Shown: piece after piece, positions 27,767 to 38,367 of the stretch | Position numbering within the stretch: position 1 is the first letter of the stretch | How the letters are laid out: the number at the start of each line of letters is the position of its first letter | NCBI RefSeq assembly: GCF_900115345.1 | Contig: NZ_FOWC01000001.1 | Span: 1,116,001-1,180,000, forward strand | Reading direction: 5' to 3' | Source of the DNA: Amycolatopsis rubida | Lineage (GTDB): Bacteria; Actinomycetota; Actinomycetes; Mycobacteriales; Pseudonocardiaceae | Length of the DNA: 64,000 nucleotides | Program-made: the position numbers and the translations under genes | The notes under the pieces: generated by a model | The model's database searches: none | What the model saw: the letters and a program-made list of their open reading frames with translations, nothing else | What the model was told of the DNA's origin: nothing

Positions 27767-27806
27767 GCTACGCGTAGAGTCAGTGACTGACGCTAAGGAG
27801 TCTTTC

Positions 27807-28739
27807 ATGCATGTCTTCGTCACTGGCGGCTCTGGCCAGACCGGGCCCGCCGTCGTCGCCGAACTGATCCGGGCCGGGCACACGGTCACCGGTTTGGCTC
27901 GCTCGGACGCCTCCGCCGCGCGGCTGGAATCGCTCGGCGCGACACCGCACCGGGGTTCGCTCGACGACCTCGACAGCCTGCGCCGCGGTGCCGAAGCCGC
28001 CGACGGCGTGCTGCACATGGCCCAAGGCGGCAGCTACGCCGATCCCGACGACCTCGTCCGCCGCGACTGTGAGGCGATCGACGCGCTGGGCCAGGCCGTG
28101 GTCGGCACCGGGAAACCGTTCGTCAGCACGTCGGGCACGCTGGTGCTGAAGGCCGACCAGGTCAGCACCGAACTTGACCCGGCGGATCCCGGTTCGGTCG
28201 CCTGCTTCCGCATCCCCGGCGAGCAGGCCTGTCTCGGATTCGCCGACCGTGGTGTCCGCGCCAGCGTCGTGCGGCTGGCACCGACTGTGCACGGACCACG
28301 CGACCATGGCTTCATTCCAGCGCTCATCGCGGGCGCGCGCCGGGCAGGTGTCTCGGCGTATATCGGCGACGGTACGAACCGGTGGCCAGCTGTCCATCGC
28401 AATGACGCGGCAGTACTTTTCCGGCTGGCGCTGGAAAAGGCGCCTGCGGGGGGCATGCTGCACGGCGTCGGGGAAACCGTCGAGATCAAGACCGTCGCGG
28501 AGAAGATCGCGCAGTTGCTGGACATCCCCACGACGTCCTTGACTCTCGAAGAAGCCGCCGAACACCTCGGTAATCCTTTCCTGGCAAGGTTTTTCTCCCT
28601 CGACGTGCCTGCCTCCAGCGCGCACACCCAAGAACTGCTGGGTTGGACGCCGAACCACGCGACGCTGCTGGAAGACCTGGAGACCGGCGACTACTTCGCC
28701 CCGGAGGCCAGCGGCCGCGCCGAGGCGGTGTGGCGCTAG
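27807..28739 (+). CDS. NAD(P)-dependent epimerase/dehydratase-like SDR
   Basis: 310 residues from ATG 27807, preceded by AAGGAG at 27795-27800; upstream in-frame starts lie inside the operator. The extended-SDR nucleotide motif GGSGQTGPAVVAELIRAGH is at residues 6-24. The usual YxxxK is not obvious where expected (PGEQACLGFADRG), as in atypical SDRs of the NmrA/epimerase group, so catalysis is uncertain. Controlled with, and probably by, the divergent TetR gene. Substrate unknown. Confidence 0.83.
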   Translation: MHVFVTGGSGQTGPAVVAELIRAGHTVTGLARSDASAARLESLGATPHRGSLDDLDSLRRGAEAADGVLHMAQGGSYADPDDLVRRDCEAIDALGQAVVGTGKPFVSTSGTLVLKADQVSTELDPADPGSVACFRIPGEQACLGFADRGVRASVVRLAPTVHGPRDHGFIPALIAGARRAGVSAYIGDGTNRWPAVHRNDAAVLFRLALEKAPAGGMLHGVGETVEIKTVAEKIAQLLDIPTTSLTLEEAAEHLGNPFLARFFSLDVPASSAHTQELLGWTPNHATLLEDLETGDYFAPEASGRAEAVWR

Positions 28740-29130
28740 TTCCGGGACCGCACCAAACCGGCTTCGTATGCGACGATCACCGGTTGCGCGCGGTCCCGGG
28801 CGTCGAGTTTCGCCAGCAGCCGTCCGACGTAAGTCTTCACCGTCGCCCGCTCAGTTATCTCCACATTGGACAGTCCACCGGCGACGAGCGTGAGCATCTC
28901 GCGTTCTAGCGGGGCCAGAGCAGCGATGTCCGCGCGCGGTGGCGGCCGCCACGCGCACCGCCGCGCAAAGGCCGGGCGGGTGTCCTTGAGCAGGAAGCCG
29001 GTCGCCCCGGCGCGCAGTGCGGCGAAGGCGTGCTCGTCCAGGTCGAACATGGTCAGCGCCAGCACCCGCACGTCCGGGTGCGCTCGCCGATCAGCCGGGT
29101 CGCTTCGATGCCGTCCATGTTCGGCTGGCC
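28736..29130 (-). pseudogene. LuxR/NarL response-regulator remnant
   Basis: Reading from 29130 downward, one frame gives QPNMDGIEATRLIGERT and, after a frameshift near 29085, a second gives VLALTMFDLDEHAFAALRAGATGFLLKDT, the end of a receiver domain with its conserved Lys. The linker is shortened and damaged, and the helix-turn-helix reads LTLVAGGLSNVEITERATVKTYVGRLLAK, having lost about five residues of the usual EIAxxLxVSEATVK. The N-terminal half with the phospho-acceptor Asp is absent. Clearly derived from a NarL-type regulator and not functional. Confidence 0.82.
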
Positions 29131-29366
29131 GCTGCCTATCGCGCCGGAGTGCTCGGCCGGGTGCGCGCCGCAGCGACCCTCATGCCGCTCGGTGTCCTCA
29201 ATGGAACGACGCTGTGGTCGATCGTCGCCGCGGCCGGGTTTGCCTAGCGTTCCTGCCGGTTGGCCTTCTGAAACAAACCGAGCGTCCGGAACGACGCGCC
29301 TTCGGTCTCGCCTGCCTCGGCGCGGTGGCGGTCGGCGCGCTCGGTTACTTGAGCACGCTGGGTTGA
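29131..29366 (+). pseudogene. Membrane-protein 3' remnant
   Basis: On the + strand, starting where the response-regulator remnant is broken, the sequence reads AAYRAGVLGRVRAAATLMPLG and VLNGTTLWSIVAAAGFA, then after a frame change FLPVGLLKQTERPERRAFGL and ACLGAVAVGALGYLSTLG before a stop at 29364-29366. Two to three hydrophobic helices and a clean ending look like the C-terminus of a lost membrane protein. No start codon or 5' part remains. Family not recognised. Confidence 0.55.
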
Positions 29367-30059
29367 CTACTTCAGGTGTTCCTCGAAGAACGCCATCACG
29401 CGTCGCCAAGCGTCGGAATCCGACGGCTCGTGATAGCCCATCCCGGTAATCCGGGCGAGCGCGGCCAGCGGTGCGGGCCGGTAGTGGTTCGCGAAGCCGT
29501 GCCCGGCGGCCGGGTATTCCTTGACGTCGTGCGGGATTCCGCGTTCGGTGAGCGCGGCTTCGAGCTTGGCCGCGGCACCGCGCAGGGAGACGTCCTTGCC
29601 GCCGAAGCTGCCGACGATCGGGCAGGCACCGTCCAAAGCGGACAGATCCTTCGGCAGTTGCCCGTAGTACGGGGCGGCGGCGTCGAAGGCCCGCGAGGCG
29701 GCCACCAGCGCGAACCCGCCGCCGATGCAGAATCCGACGACGCCGGCCTTGCCGGTCGCGTCGTCCCGTCCGGCGACGAGCGCCCGCGCCGCTTCGATGT
29801 CCGCGAACGCCCGGCCCTGTCGCGCGAACAGATCCTGGAACGTCCGCTTCACGCACCGGATCATGCCGCCGCGCGAGTACAGATCGGGGCTCAGCGCGAG
29901 ATAACCCGCGGCGGCGTACCGGTCAGTGATCTCGCGCGCGTCCTGGTTCACCCCGAACACGTCGTGGATCAGCACCACCGCCGGGAACGGGCCGTCGCCG
30001 GAGGGCACCGCCAGATAACCGTCGATTTCCCCGTCCGCCACCGGAATCCGGATGTCCAT
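29367..30059 (-). CDS. Dienelactone-hydrolase family protein
   Basis: 230 residues. Alpha/beta hydrolase with the cysteine nucleophile of the DLH family in VGFCIGGGFAL (about residue 110), acid GGKDVSL and base AAGHGFANHY. The N-terminus VAVPSGDGPFPAVVLIHDVFG-type (YLAVPSGDGPFPAVVLIHDV) is typical. These enzymes open dienelactones in chlorocatechol pathways, but many actinobacterial members are general esterases. It starts four bases after the stop of the flavohemoglobin gene, so the two are probably co-transcribed. Confidence 0.92.
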   Translation of the reverse strand: MDIRIPVADGEIDGYLAVPSGDGPFPAVVLIHDVFGVNQDAREITDRYAAAGYLALSPDLYSRGGMIRCVKRTFQDLFARQGRAFADIEAARALVAGRDDATGKAGVVGFCIGGGFALVAASRAFDAAAPYYGQLPKDLSALDGACPIVGSFGGKDVSLRGAAAKLEAALTERGIPHDVKEYPAAGHGFANHYRPAPLAALARITGMGYHEPSDSDAWRRVMAFFEEHLK

Positions 30060-30063
30060 CGGC

Positions 30064-31260
30064 TCAGTCCGCGGTGAACGGGTCGTATTGGATCTGGTCC
30101 AGCGCGCTGCCCGCGACGAGCATCCGCGACACCGTCGCGCGGATCATCGCGGGCGACCCGGACACCAGGATGTCGTGGTTCGGCCACGCGCCGTACCGCG
30201 TGACCGCCTCGGCGAGCGTGCCGTGTTCGCACCCGGGCAGATGATCGCCCCGTTCGACGACCGGGGTGATGGTGAGCCACGGGTTGGTCGCGGCGAGCGC
30301 GCGCAGTTCTTCCAGGTCGTAGAGGTCCTCGCGGGTCGGACCGCCGTAGAACAGCCGGGTCTTCGGGTTCTCGCCCCACAGCGCGAGGTGGTCGAGGATC
30401 GCCCGCAGCGGCGCGACCCCGGTGCCGCCCGCGACCATCAGCACGCCGCGCGACTGTTCGCGGTTGACGGTCATCCGGCCCAGCGGCGGGCCGAGCCGCC
30501 AGACGTCGCCCGCCTGCGTGTGGCTCACGATCGCCCGGGACACCCAGCCGCCGTCGACCGCGCGCACGTGGAATTCGATGCCGCCGTCCTCGCGCGGCGC
30601 GTTCGCCGGCGACAGATACCGCCACAACCGCGGCCGCTGCGGAACCTCGACGCTCATGTACTGGCCGGGCGAATACGGCACCGGCTGGTCCGGGATCACC
30701 CGCACCAGTGCGAGATCCCAGGTGAGCCGCCGGTGCTCGACCACGGTGGCCGACCACGACGCCGGGTTCTCGTCCGCCGCCGCGGCCTCCTGCATCGCGC
30801 GCGCGACGATGGTGAACGCCTCCGCCCACGCGCGCTCGACCTCGGGCGTCCACTCCGGCCCGAGGTGGTTTTTCAGCGCGGCCAGCAGCGCGGTGCCGAC
30901 AGCCTCGTAATGCTTGGGGGCCACCCCGAACTTGCGGTGGTCGCGGCCGAGCTGGCGCAGGAACGGCAGCAGGTCGTCCGGCCGGTCCACCATCTGCACG
31001 ACGCGGGCCAGCGCGCGGATGATGCGCCCGCCCTGCACTTCCATGTTGATCGGGAAGAAATCGCGCGTGGCAGGCGCGAGGGTGAACAGCATCCCGTAGA
31101 AGAACTGCGAGATCTCCGGGGCGTACGGCTCCGATTTGGCCCAGGTGTCGCGGATGAGCTGCACCATCGCGACCACGGCGGCGGGCGCCTGCCGGGGCGC
31201 GGCTGAGGTCCGCGGGAGCGGGCTGATCGAATCGGCTGTCATCGGGCTGTCGTCGTTCAT
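30064..31260 (-). CDS. Two-domain flavohemoglobin (type II-like)
   Basis: 398 residues from ATG 31260 (MNDDSPMTAD); ATG 31302 and 31242 are in frame. The N-terminal globin (about 28-170) has AVVAMVQLIRDTWAKSEPYA and the proximal F8 His108 in GRDHRKFGVAPKHYEAVG. The reductase half has the FAD site RLWRYLSPANAP and the NAD(P) site VAGGTGVAPLRAI. The distal region lacks a clear E. coli-Hmp pattern and the FAD motif is RYLS, like M. tuberculosis Rv0385, a type II flavohemoglobin thought to oxidise D-lactate rather than detoxify NO. Position next to clpB matches Rv0384c-Rv0385. Substrate assignment is inference. Confidence 0.88.
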   Translation of the reverse strand: MNDDSPMTADSISPLPRTSAAPRQAPAAVVAMVQLIRDTWAKSEPYAPEISQFFYGMLFTLAPATRDFFPINMEVQGGRIIRALARVVQMVDRPDDLLPFLRQLGRDHRKFGVAPKHYEAVGTALLAALKNHLGPEWTPEVERAWAEAFTIVARAMQEAAAADENPASWSATVVEHRRLTWDLALVRVIPDQPVPYSPGQYMSVEVPQRPRLWRYLSPANAPREDGGIEFHVRAVDGGWVSRAIVSHTQAGDVWRLGPPLGRMTVNREQSRGVLMVAGGTGVAPLRAILDHLALWGENPKTRLFYGGPTREDLYDLEELRALAATNPWLTITPVVERGDHLPGCEHGTLAEAVTRYGAWPNHDILVSGSPAMIRATVSRMLVAGSALDQIQYDPFTAD

Positions 31261-31515
31261 AGGTCGGGACCGGAGGCCGGGGGGTTGGGAGGGAAAGGTC
31301 ACGAGAGCAGGGCGGCCGAGGTTGTCGGATTCGGCTCGCGCCCTCGCGCGGGGGAATTCGCCACTCCTGCTCCTCGTTGTCCACGACGTGCTCGCCGCGT
31401 CGGCATCGCGGGGCGTCTGGTCCGCAGAGTAGCCGCACTGGGGCGGAATGCCCGCATCGTTGCTCCGGTCGGGTTACCGGCCAGTCAGGACGTGGGGCAG
31501 CTCACCGATTAGATA
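31261..31515. other. Intergenic region upstream of flavohemoglobin
   Basis: The 326 bp between the flavohemoglobin start and the marR start hold, on the right side, two short palindromes annotated separately. The left 255 bp presumably contain the flavohemoglobin promoter, but no convincing -10/-35 pair, NsrR-like or other operator was seen. Confidence 0.5.
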
Positions 31516-31530
31516 GTTGTCCTACGCAAC
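31516..31530. promoter_or_regulatory. Candidate MarR site 1 (GTTG...CAAC)
   Basis: GTTGTCCTACGCAAC: inverted GTTG/CAAC with a seven-base spacer, 57 bp before the marR start. Similar GTTG-CAAC sites are known before MarR-MFS pairs in actinobacteria. Short, so only moderate support. Confidence 0.5.
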
Positions 31531-31544
31531 CTTCGGTGGCTAAA

Positions 31545-31559
31545 CTTGTAGAGTACAAG
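31545..31559. promoter_or_regulatory. Candidate MarR site 2 (CTTGTA-GAG-TACAAG)
   Basis: Perfect six-base inverted arms CTTGTA/TACAAG around GAG, 28 bp upstream of the marR ATG and 19 bp upstream of its GGGAGG ribosome site, where a bound repressor would block transcription of the marR-MFS operon. Confidence 0.6.
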
Positions 31560-31586
31560 CAAGTGGGCACCGGCCCGGGAGGAACG

Positions 31587-32072
31587 ATGAGCCCAGCTGA
31601 CGACGTGCGGCTCGAACTGCTGCGGGAGCTGAAGGCGTCCGCCCAGCTCCAGCACCTGTGGATCATGCAGGCGTGGCAGAACGAGCCAGGGCTGCACCCG
31701 GCCTCGGCGATGCTGCTGTCCGACCTCGCCAAGCACGGCGAGGCGCGCCCGTCCGAGGTCGCCAAGCGCAGGCTCGTCGACCTGTCGGTGATCAGCAGGC
31801 AGGTCGCCCAGTTGCAAGCCGCCGGGCTGATCGAGCGCCGCCCCGCCCCCGAGGACGGCCGCGCGTCGCTGATCAGCGTGTCCGAGGCCGGTCTCGCCCG
31901 GCTCGAACTCTGGCGCAAGCAGTACCTCGAGTTCTTCGAGACGGCACTGGGCGGCTGGGACGAGGACCGGATCGCCGGCCTCACGTCGCAGCTCGCCGAA
32001 TTGAACGAAGGTCTGCGCGCGACACTCGGCCCGTCCGGGTACTGCGCCGGCGCCTCCCCCGCGGGAAAGTGA
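31587..32072 (+). CDS. MarR-family regulator of the downstream MFS pump
   Basis: 161 residues from ATG 31587 with GGGAGG upstream. Winged helix: SDLAKHGEARPSEVAKRRLV, DLSVISRQVAQLQAAGLIER and wing RPAPEDGRASLISVS, with the conserved D-x-R. It ends 11 bp before the MFS gene on the same strand, so it is probably an autoregulated repressor of that exporter, released by a transported drug. Two candidate palindromes lie just upstream. Confidence 0.92.
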   Translation: MSPADDVRLELLRELKASAQLQHLWIMQAWQNEPGLHPASAMLLSDLAKHGEARPSEVAKRRLVDLSVISRQVAQLQAAGLIERRPAPEDGRASLISVSEAGLARLELWRKQYLEFFETALGGWDEDRIAGLTSQLAELNEGLRATLGPSGYCAGASPAGK

Positions 32073-32083
32073 AGTAGCGAATA

Positions 32084-34225
32084 GTGGAAACCACCGCATC
32101 CGGGCAGCCGATGACGCACCGGGAAATCCTCAAGGCCTTCACCGGCCTTTTGCTGGCCCTGCTCGTGGCGTTGCTGTCGTCGACCATCGTGTCCAACGCG
32201 CTGCCGACGATCCTCGCCGACCTGCACGGTTCGCAGAGCGAGTACACCTGGGTCGTCACCGCGACGCTGTTGACGTCGACCGCGACCACCCCGATCTGGG
32301 GCAAACTCTCCGACTTGTTCAGCAAGAAACTGCTGTACCAAATCGCGATCGTCGTTTTCACCGTCGGTTCGGCACTGGGCGGGATCGCGCAGTCGATGCC
32401 CGAACTCATCGCCTACCGCGCACTGCAGGGCATCGGGCTCGGCGGGCTGCAGGCGCTGATCCAGGTCGTCATCGCGGCGATGATCGCGCCGCGCGACCGG
32501 GGCCGCTACACCGGTTACACCGGCGCGGTGTTCGCCGTCGCGACCGTTTCCGGTCCGTTGATCGGCGGGCTGATCGTGGACTCGCCGCTGGGCTGGCGCT
32601 GGTGTTTCTGGGTGTGCGTGCCGCTGGCCGTCATCGCGTTCGTCGTGCTGGGCCGGACGCTGAAGCTGCCGGTGCTCAAGCGCAAGGTGCGGATCGACTG
32701 GCTGGGCGCGACCCTGCTGGTCGGCGGCGTCGCGCTGCTGCTGATCTGGGTCTCGCTGGCGGGCGGCAGCTTCGGCTGGGTTTCGTGGTCGAGCGCCGCG
32801 TACGTCGGCGGTGCGATTGTCGCGCTGGCGCTGGCGGTTCTCGTCGAATCCCGGGTCGCGGAGCCGGTGGTTCCGCTGCGGCTCTTCCGTAACCGCACCT
32901 TCACGCTGTCGGTGCTCGCCTCGCTGGCGGTCGGCACCGCGATGTTCGGCGGTTCGGTGTTCCTCGGGCAGTACTACCAAATCGCGCGCGGTTTCTCGCC
33001 GACGCACGCCGGTCTGATGACGCTGCCGATGGTGCTGGGGCTGGCCGTCGCCTCCACCGGCGCGGGGCAGGTCATTTCCCGCACCGGGCGCACCAAGCCG
33101 TTCATGGTCGCGGGCGGGATCTCGCTGCTGGCTGGGCTGTTCCTGCTCTCGACGGTGGACCACGCGACGAACCTGACGCTGATGGGCGGTTACCTCGCGC
33201 TGGTCGGCCTCGGGCTGGGCTTCCTGATGCAGAACCTGGTTTTGGTAGTCCAAAACACGGTCGCGATGAAGGACATCGGCTCGTCGTCCTCGGTCGTCAC
33301 CTTCTTCCGGTCGCTCGGCGGCGCGGCGGGCGTGTCCGCGCTCGGCGCGGTGCTGTCGGCCCGGGTGGCCACGAACATCGCGAACTCCCTGTCGCAGATG
33401 GGTATTCACTCGGGCGGCGCAGTCTCCGGCGGTGGCGGCACGTTCGCTATCTCGTCGCTCCCGCCGGCGTTGCAGCCGGTGGTGCGCGGGGCCTTCGGCG
33501 ACGCGACCGGCACGGTGTTCTTTGTCGCGGGCTGCATCGCCGTGGTCACCTTCCTCGCGGTGCTGTTCATCAAGGAGGTGCCGCTGCGCCGGACGCTCGA
33601 CGCGGACGCGCCCGCACCGGCTGGTGTTTCGGTCGAGGCCGTCTCGGTGGTCGAAGCTCCGGTCGAGATGACCTCCGTGCTGCGCGGCCGCGTTCTCGAT
33701 GCGGACGGTCGTCCGGTGTCCGGTGTCGTGCTCACGCTCACCGACATGACCGGGCGTCAGGTCGACGTGGGGCGTACGGGGCGTACGGGCGCGTACGAGT
33801 TGTCGGCCGACACCGTGGGCGAGCACGTCCTTCTCGCGACAGCTGGTTCGACGCGGCCCGCGGTGTCGACCGTGCGGCTTAACGGCAACGCGCGTTGGCA
33901 CGACTTGCTGTTGGACAGCCAGGGTGCCATCTCGGGTCGCGTACGCGTGGCTGGTCGGCACGCCGCTGTCGCAGGCGCGGTGCTGACGCTTACGGACCGC
34001 CTGGGCATTGTCACCGCAACGCACATCGCGGGCGGCGACGGCGCGTACCGCTTCACGGGAATCGAACCGGGCGCGTACACGCTCACTGTGTCGGCCTACG
34101 GGTATACGCCGCACGCCGAGCCGATGACGGTCGGCGATGGTGCGGCGGCGCAGCACGATGTTGAGTTGAGTGCGGCTGTGGAACGAGAGTTCGTTAGGCA
34201 CCAAGGGATACTCAGCGTCGACTAA
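32084..34225 (+). CDS. DHA2-type MFS exporter with two C-terminal beta-sandwich domains
   Basis: 713 residues (GTG 32084; ATG 32111 is a plausible alternative). Residues 1-515 are a 14-helix EmrB/QacA-type drug:H+ antiporter: motif C-like GAVFAVATVSGPLIGGLIVD and motif A-like GKLSDLFSKK are present. After a Pro/Val-rich linker the C-terminus adds two CarboxypepD_reg-like domains, LRGRVLDADGRPVSGVVLTL and ISGRVRVAGRHAAVAGAVLTL...GAYRFTGIEPGAYTLTVSAYG. Such beta-sandwich folds usually act outside cells, yet a 14-helix pump should put its C-terminus in the cytoplasm. The fusion is uncommon. Regulated with the MarR gene in front. Confidence 0.92.
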   Translation: METTASGQPMTHREILKAFTGLLLALLVALLSSTIVSNALPTILADLHGSQSEYTWVVTATLLTSTATTPIWGKLSDLFSKKLLYQIAIVVFTVGSALGGIAQSMPELIAYRALQGIGLGGLQALIQVVIAAMIAPRDRGRYTGYTGAVFAVATVSGPLIGGLIVDSPLGWRWCFWVCVPLAVIAFVVLGRTLKLPVLKRKVRIDWLGATLLVGGVALLLIWVSLAGGSFGWVSWSSAAYVGGAIVALALAVLVESRVAEPVVPLRLFRNRTFTLSVLASLAVGTAMFGGSVFLGQYYQIARGFSPTHAGLMTLPMVLGLAVASTGAGQVISRTGRTKPFMVAGGISLLAGLFLLSTVDHATNLTLMGGYLALVGLGLGFLMQNLVLVVQNTVAMKDIGSSSSVVTFFRSLGGAAGVSALGAVLSARVATNIANSLSQMGIHSGGAVSGGGGTFAISSLPPALQPVVRGAFGDATGTVFFVAGCIAVVTFLAVLFIKEVPLRRTLDADAPAPAGVSVEAVSVVEAPVEMTSVLRGRVLDADGRPVSGVVLTLTDMTGRQVDVGRTGRTGAYELSADTVGEHVLLATAGSTRPAVSTVRLNGNARWHDLLLDSQGAISGRVRVAGRHAAVAGAVLTLTDRLGIVTATHIAGGDGAYRFTGIEPGAYTLTVSAYGYTPHAEPMTVGDGAAAQHDVELSAAVEREFVRHQGILSVD

Positions 34226-34230
34226 GGGTG

Positions 34231-34278
34231 GCTCGTGAGTGTTTGTCGCGGTTCTGACCGTGATAGACACTCACGAGC
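34231..34278. repeat. Dispersed palindrome, copy 3
   Basis: A 48-base hairpin starting GCTCGTGAGTGTTTGTCGCG and ending GACACTCACGAGC, with 22 paired positions (three G-U) and a TCTG loop. It starts five bases after the MFS stop and would work as a terminator between the two MFS genes. Confidence 0.8.
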
Positions 34279-34364
34279 TTTCTACTGGGAGTGGCATTTG
34301 CCGCCAAGCGATGCGCCCTCCCGGCCCTGCCTCGTCCCCCTCCCCCGGAGGTAGCGTCGAATAC

Positions 34365-35552
34365 GTGACGCGAAGCAGGGTCGCGATGTTGCTGGCGATG
34401 GGAATCGACAACTTCGGTTCCGGACTTTTCCTTCCGCTCGCACTCCTTTACGTGACGCGGGTGATCGGAATCCCGCTCGTCGAAGCGGGCACGGCAGTCA
34501 CCGTGGGCACCACGGCGGGGCTTCTCATGCCGCCGCTCGCCGGGCGGCTGGTGGATCGCGCCGGGCCGAGAGCCGGAGTTCTTGCCGCGCAACTGTTGCA
34601 GGCTGCCGGAATCAGCGCGTATTTGTTCGCGCACGACGTCGGCGGCGTAGTGGTGGCCGCCATCCTTCTCGGTGCCGGGCAACAACTGTTCTACAGCTGC
34701 CTGTTCGCGCTGATCGCCGAAGTCGCCGGAGACGTGCCGAAGGATCGGCCGTTCGCCGAAGTCGGCATGGTGCGCGCGGGCGGATTCGGACTCGGTGGGC
34801 TGATGTCGTCGGCACTGCTCACCTGGTTCGGCGACAGCGGCTACAGCGTCGCGCTCATCGTGGATGTGCTGACTTTCCTCGCGGCGGCGGGCCTCGTCGC
34901 GGTGTTCATCCCTCCCGGCCGCCGGTTCGCGCCCGCGGCGCGCGTGCGAAGCGGAGTGTTGCGCAACCGCCCGTATCTGACGTTGATCCTGCTGAGCGGC
35001 CTGTTCGGGCTGTCGCTCGACTTCTTCCTCATCGGCACCCCGGTGTTCGTGCTCGACCGGCTGCACGCGCCGACCTGGCTGCCCGGCGCGATCCTGTTCC
35101 TGCTGACCGTGCTGACCAGCGTCGGCGGCACCGTCGCGCTGCGGCTCACCCGGGGCCTCAGCCGGATCGGCGCGATGCGGGCCGGATCCGCGCTGTTCGC
35201 CGCGTGGTGCCTGACGAGCGTGGGCGTGCTGCTGGTTCCGCGAAGCTGGCAGGTGCCGTACCTGCTGGCGGCCACGCTCGTGTTCGCCGCCGGTGACCTG
35301 GTGTTCGGTCCGCGGTCCGGTGCGCTCGCCGAGGCCGCCGCGCCACCCGAAGCGAAGGGCCGTTACCTCGCCGCGTTCCAATACGCGTTCACTGTGGCTC
35401 AGGTGCTCGCTCCAGCGATCGTGTCGTTGTTTTCCGTGGCGGCGTGGTTACCCTGGGTTCTGGTCGGGGGTTGTGCTTGCCTCGCCGCGCTCGGGCTCGG
35501 CAGGCTGGGACCAAGGCTGCCCGCGGCCGCGGTGGCACCAATTCAGAGTTGA
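34365..35552 (+). CDS. MFS transporter (12-helix)
   Basis: 395 residues from GTG 34365, preceded by CGGAGG at about 34346; an earlier in-frame ATG (34239) lies within the palindrome and gives an unlike extension. Twelve hydrophobic segments; motif A-like GRLVDRAGPRAGVLAAQ in loop 2-3 and GPRSGALAEAAAPPEAKGRY near helix 10. It resembles proton-coupled drug/metabolite exporters of the MFS_1 group, with substrate unknown. Its stop codon lies inside the HAIR element of clpB, so clpB control sequences overlap the end of this gene. Confidence 0.88.
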   Translation: MTRSRVAMLLAMGIDNFGSGLFLPLALLYVTRVIGIPLVEAGTAVTVGTTAGLLMPPLAGRLVDRAGPRAGVLAAQLLQAAGISAYLFAHDVGGVVVAAILLGAGQQLFYSCLFALIAEVAGDVPKDRPFAEVGMVRAGGFGLGGLMSSALLTWFGDSGYSVALIVDVLTFLAAAGLVAVFIPPGRRFAPAARVRSGVLRNRPYLTLILLSGLFGLSLDFFLIGTPVFVLDRLHAPTWLPGAILFLLTVLTSVGGTVALRLTRGLSRIGAMRAGSALFAAWCLTSVGVLLVPRSWQVPYLLAATLVFAAGDLVFGPRSGALAEAAAPPEAKGRYLAAFQYAFTVAQVLAPAIVSLFSVAAWLPWVLVGGCACLAALGLGRLGPRLPAAAVAPIQS

Positions 35553-35568
35553 GCGGAACAGACTCAAC
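35548..35568 (+). promoter_or_regulatory. HAIR element (HspR site) upstream of clpB
   Basis: gTTGAGc-N7-ACTCAAc: 11 of 14 arm positions of CTTGAGT-N7-ACTCAAG, 78 bp before the clpB ATG and overlapping the TGA of the preceding gene. Together with the site before dnaK it places clpB in the HspR regulon, as in Streptomyces and Mycobacterium. Confidence 0.82.
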
Positions 35569-35645
35569 TTTGCTGACGTTATACCTGTCGACGGGCCTTG
35601 GTCGGGCCTGTCACCAGGTATTTCCACGAACGCATGAGGTGAGGG

Positions 35646-38240
<2,595 letters not shown>

Positions 38241-38312
38241 GTGCGGTGAGTGCGGGCCTCTTCGCGGAGTTGCCGCGGGGAGGCTCGCCGCGGGCCGAGT
38301 CCGGCCCCCAGA

Positions 38313-38358
38313 ACGGGAAACCGCCCGGCCGCAGTAGCGCGGCCGGGCGGTTTCCCGT
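38313..38358. terminator. Bidirectional terminator after clpB
   Basis: A 20-bp perfect stem (left arm ACGGGAAACCGCCCGGCCGC, 38313-38332; right arm 38339-38358) with loop AGTAGC, between the convergent clpB and membrane-protein genes. Confidence 0.85.
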
Positions 38359-38367
38359 CGCAAGCGA

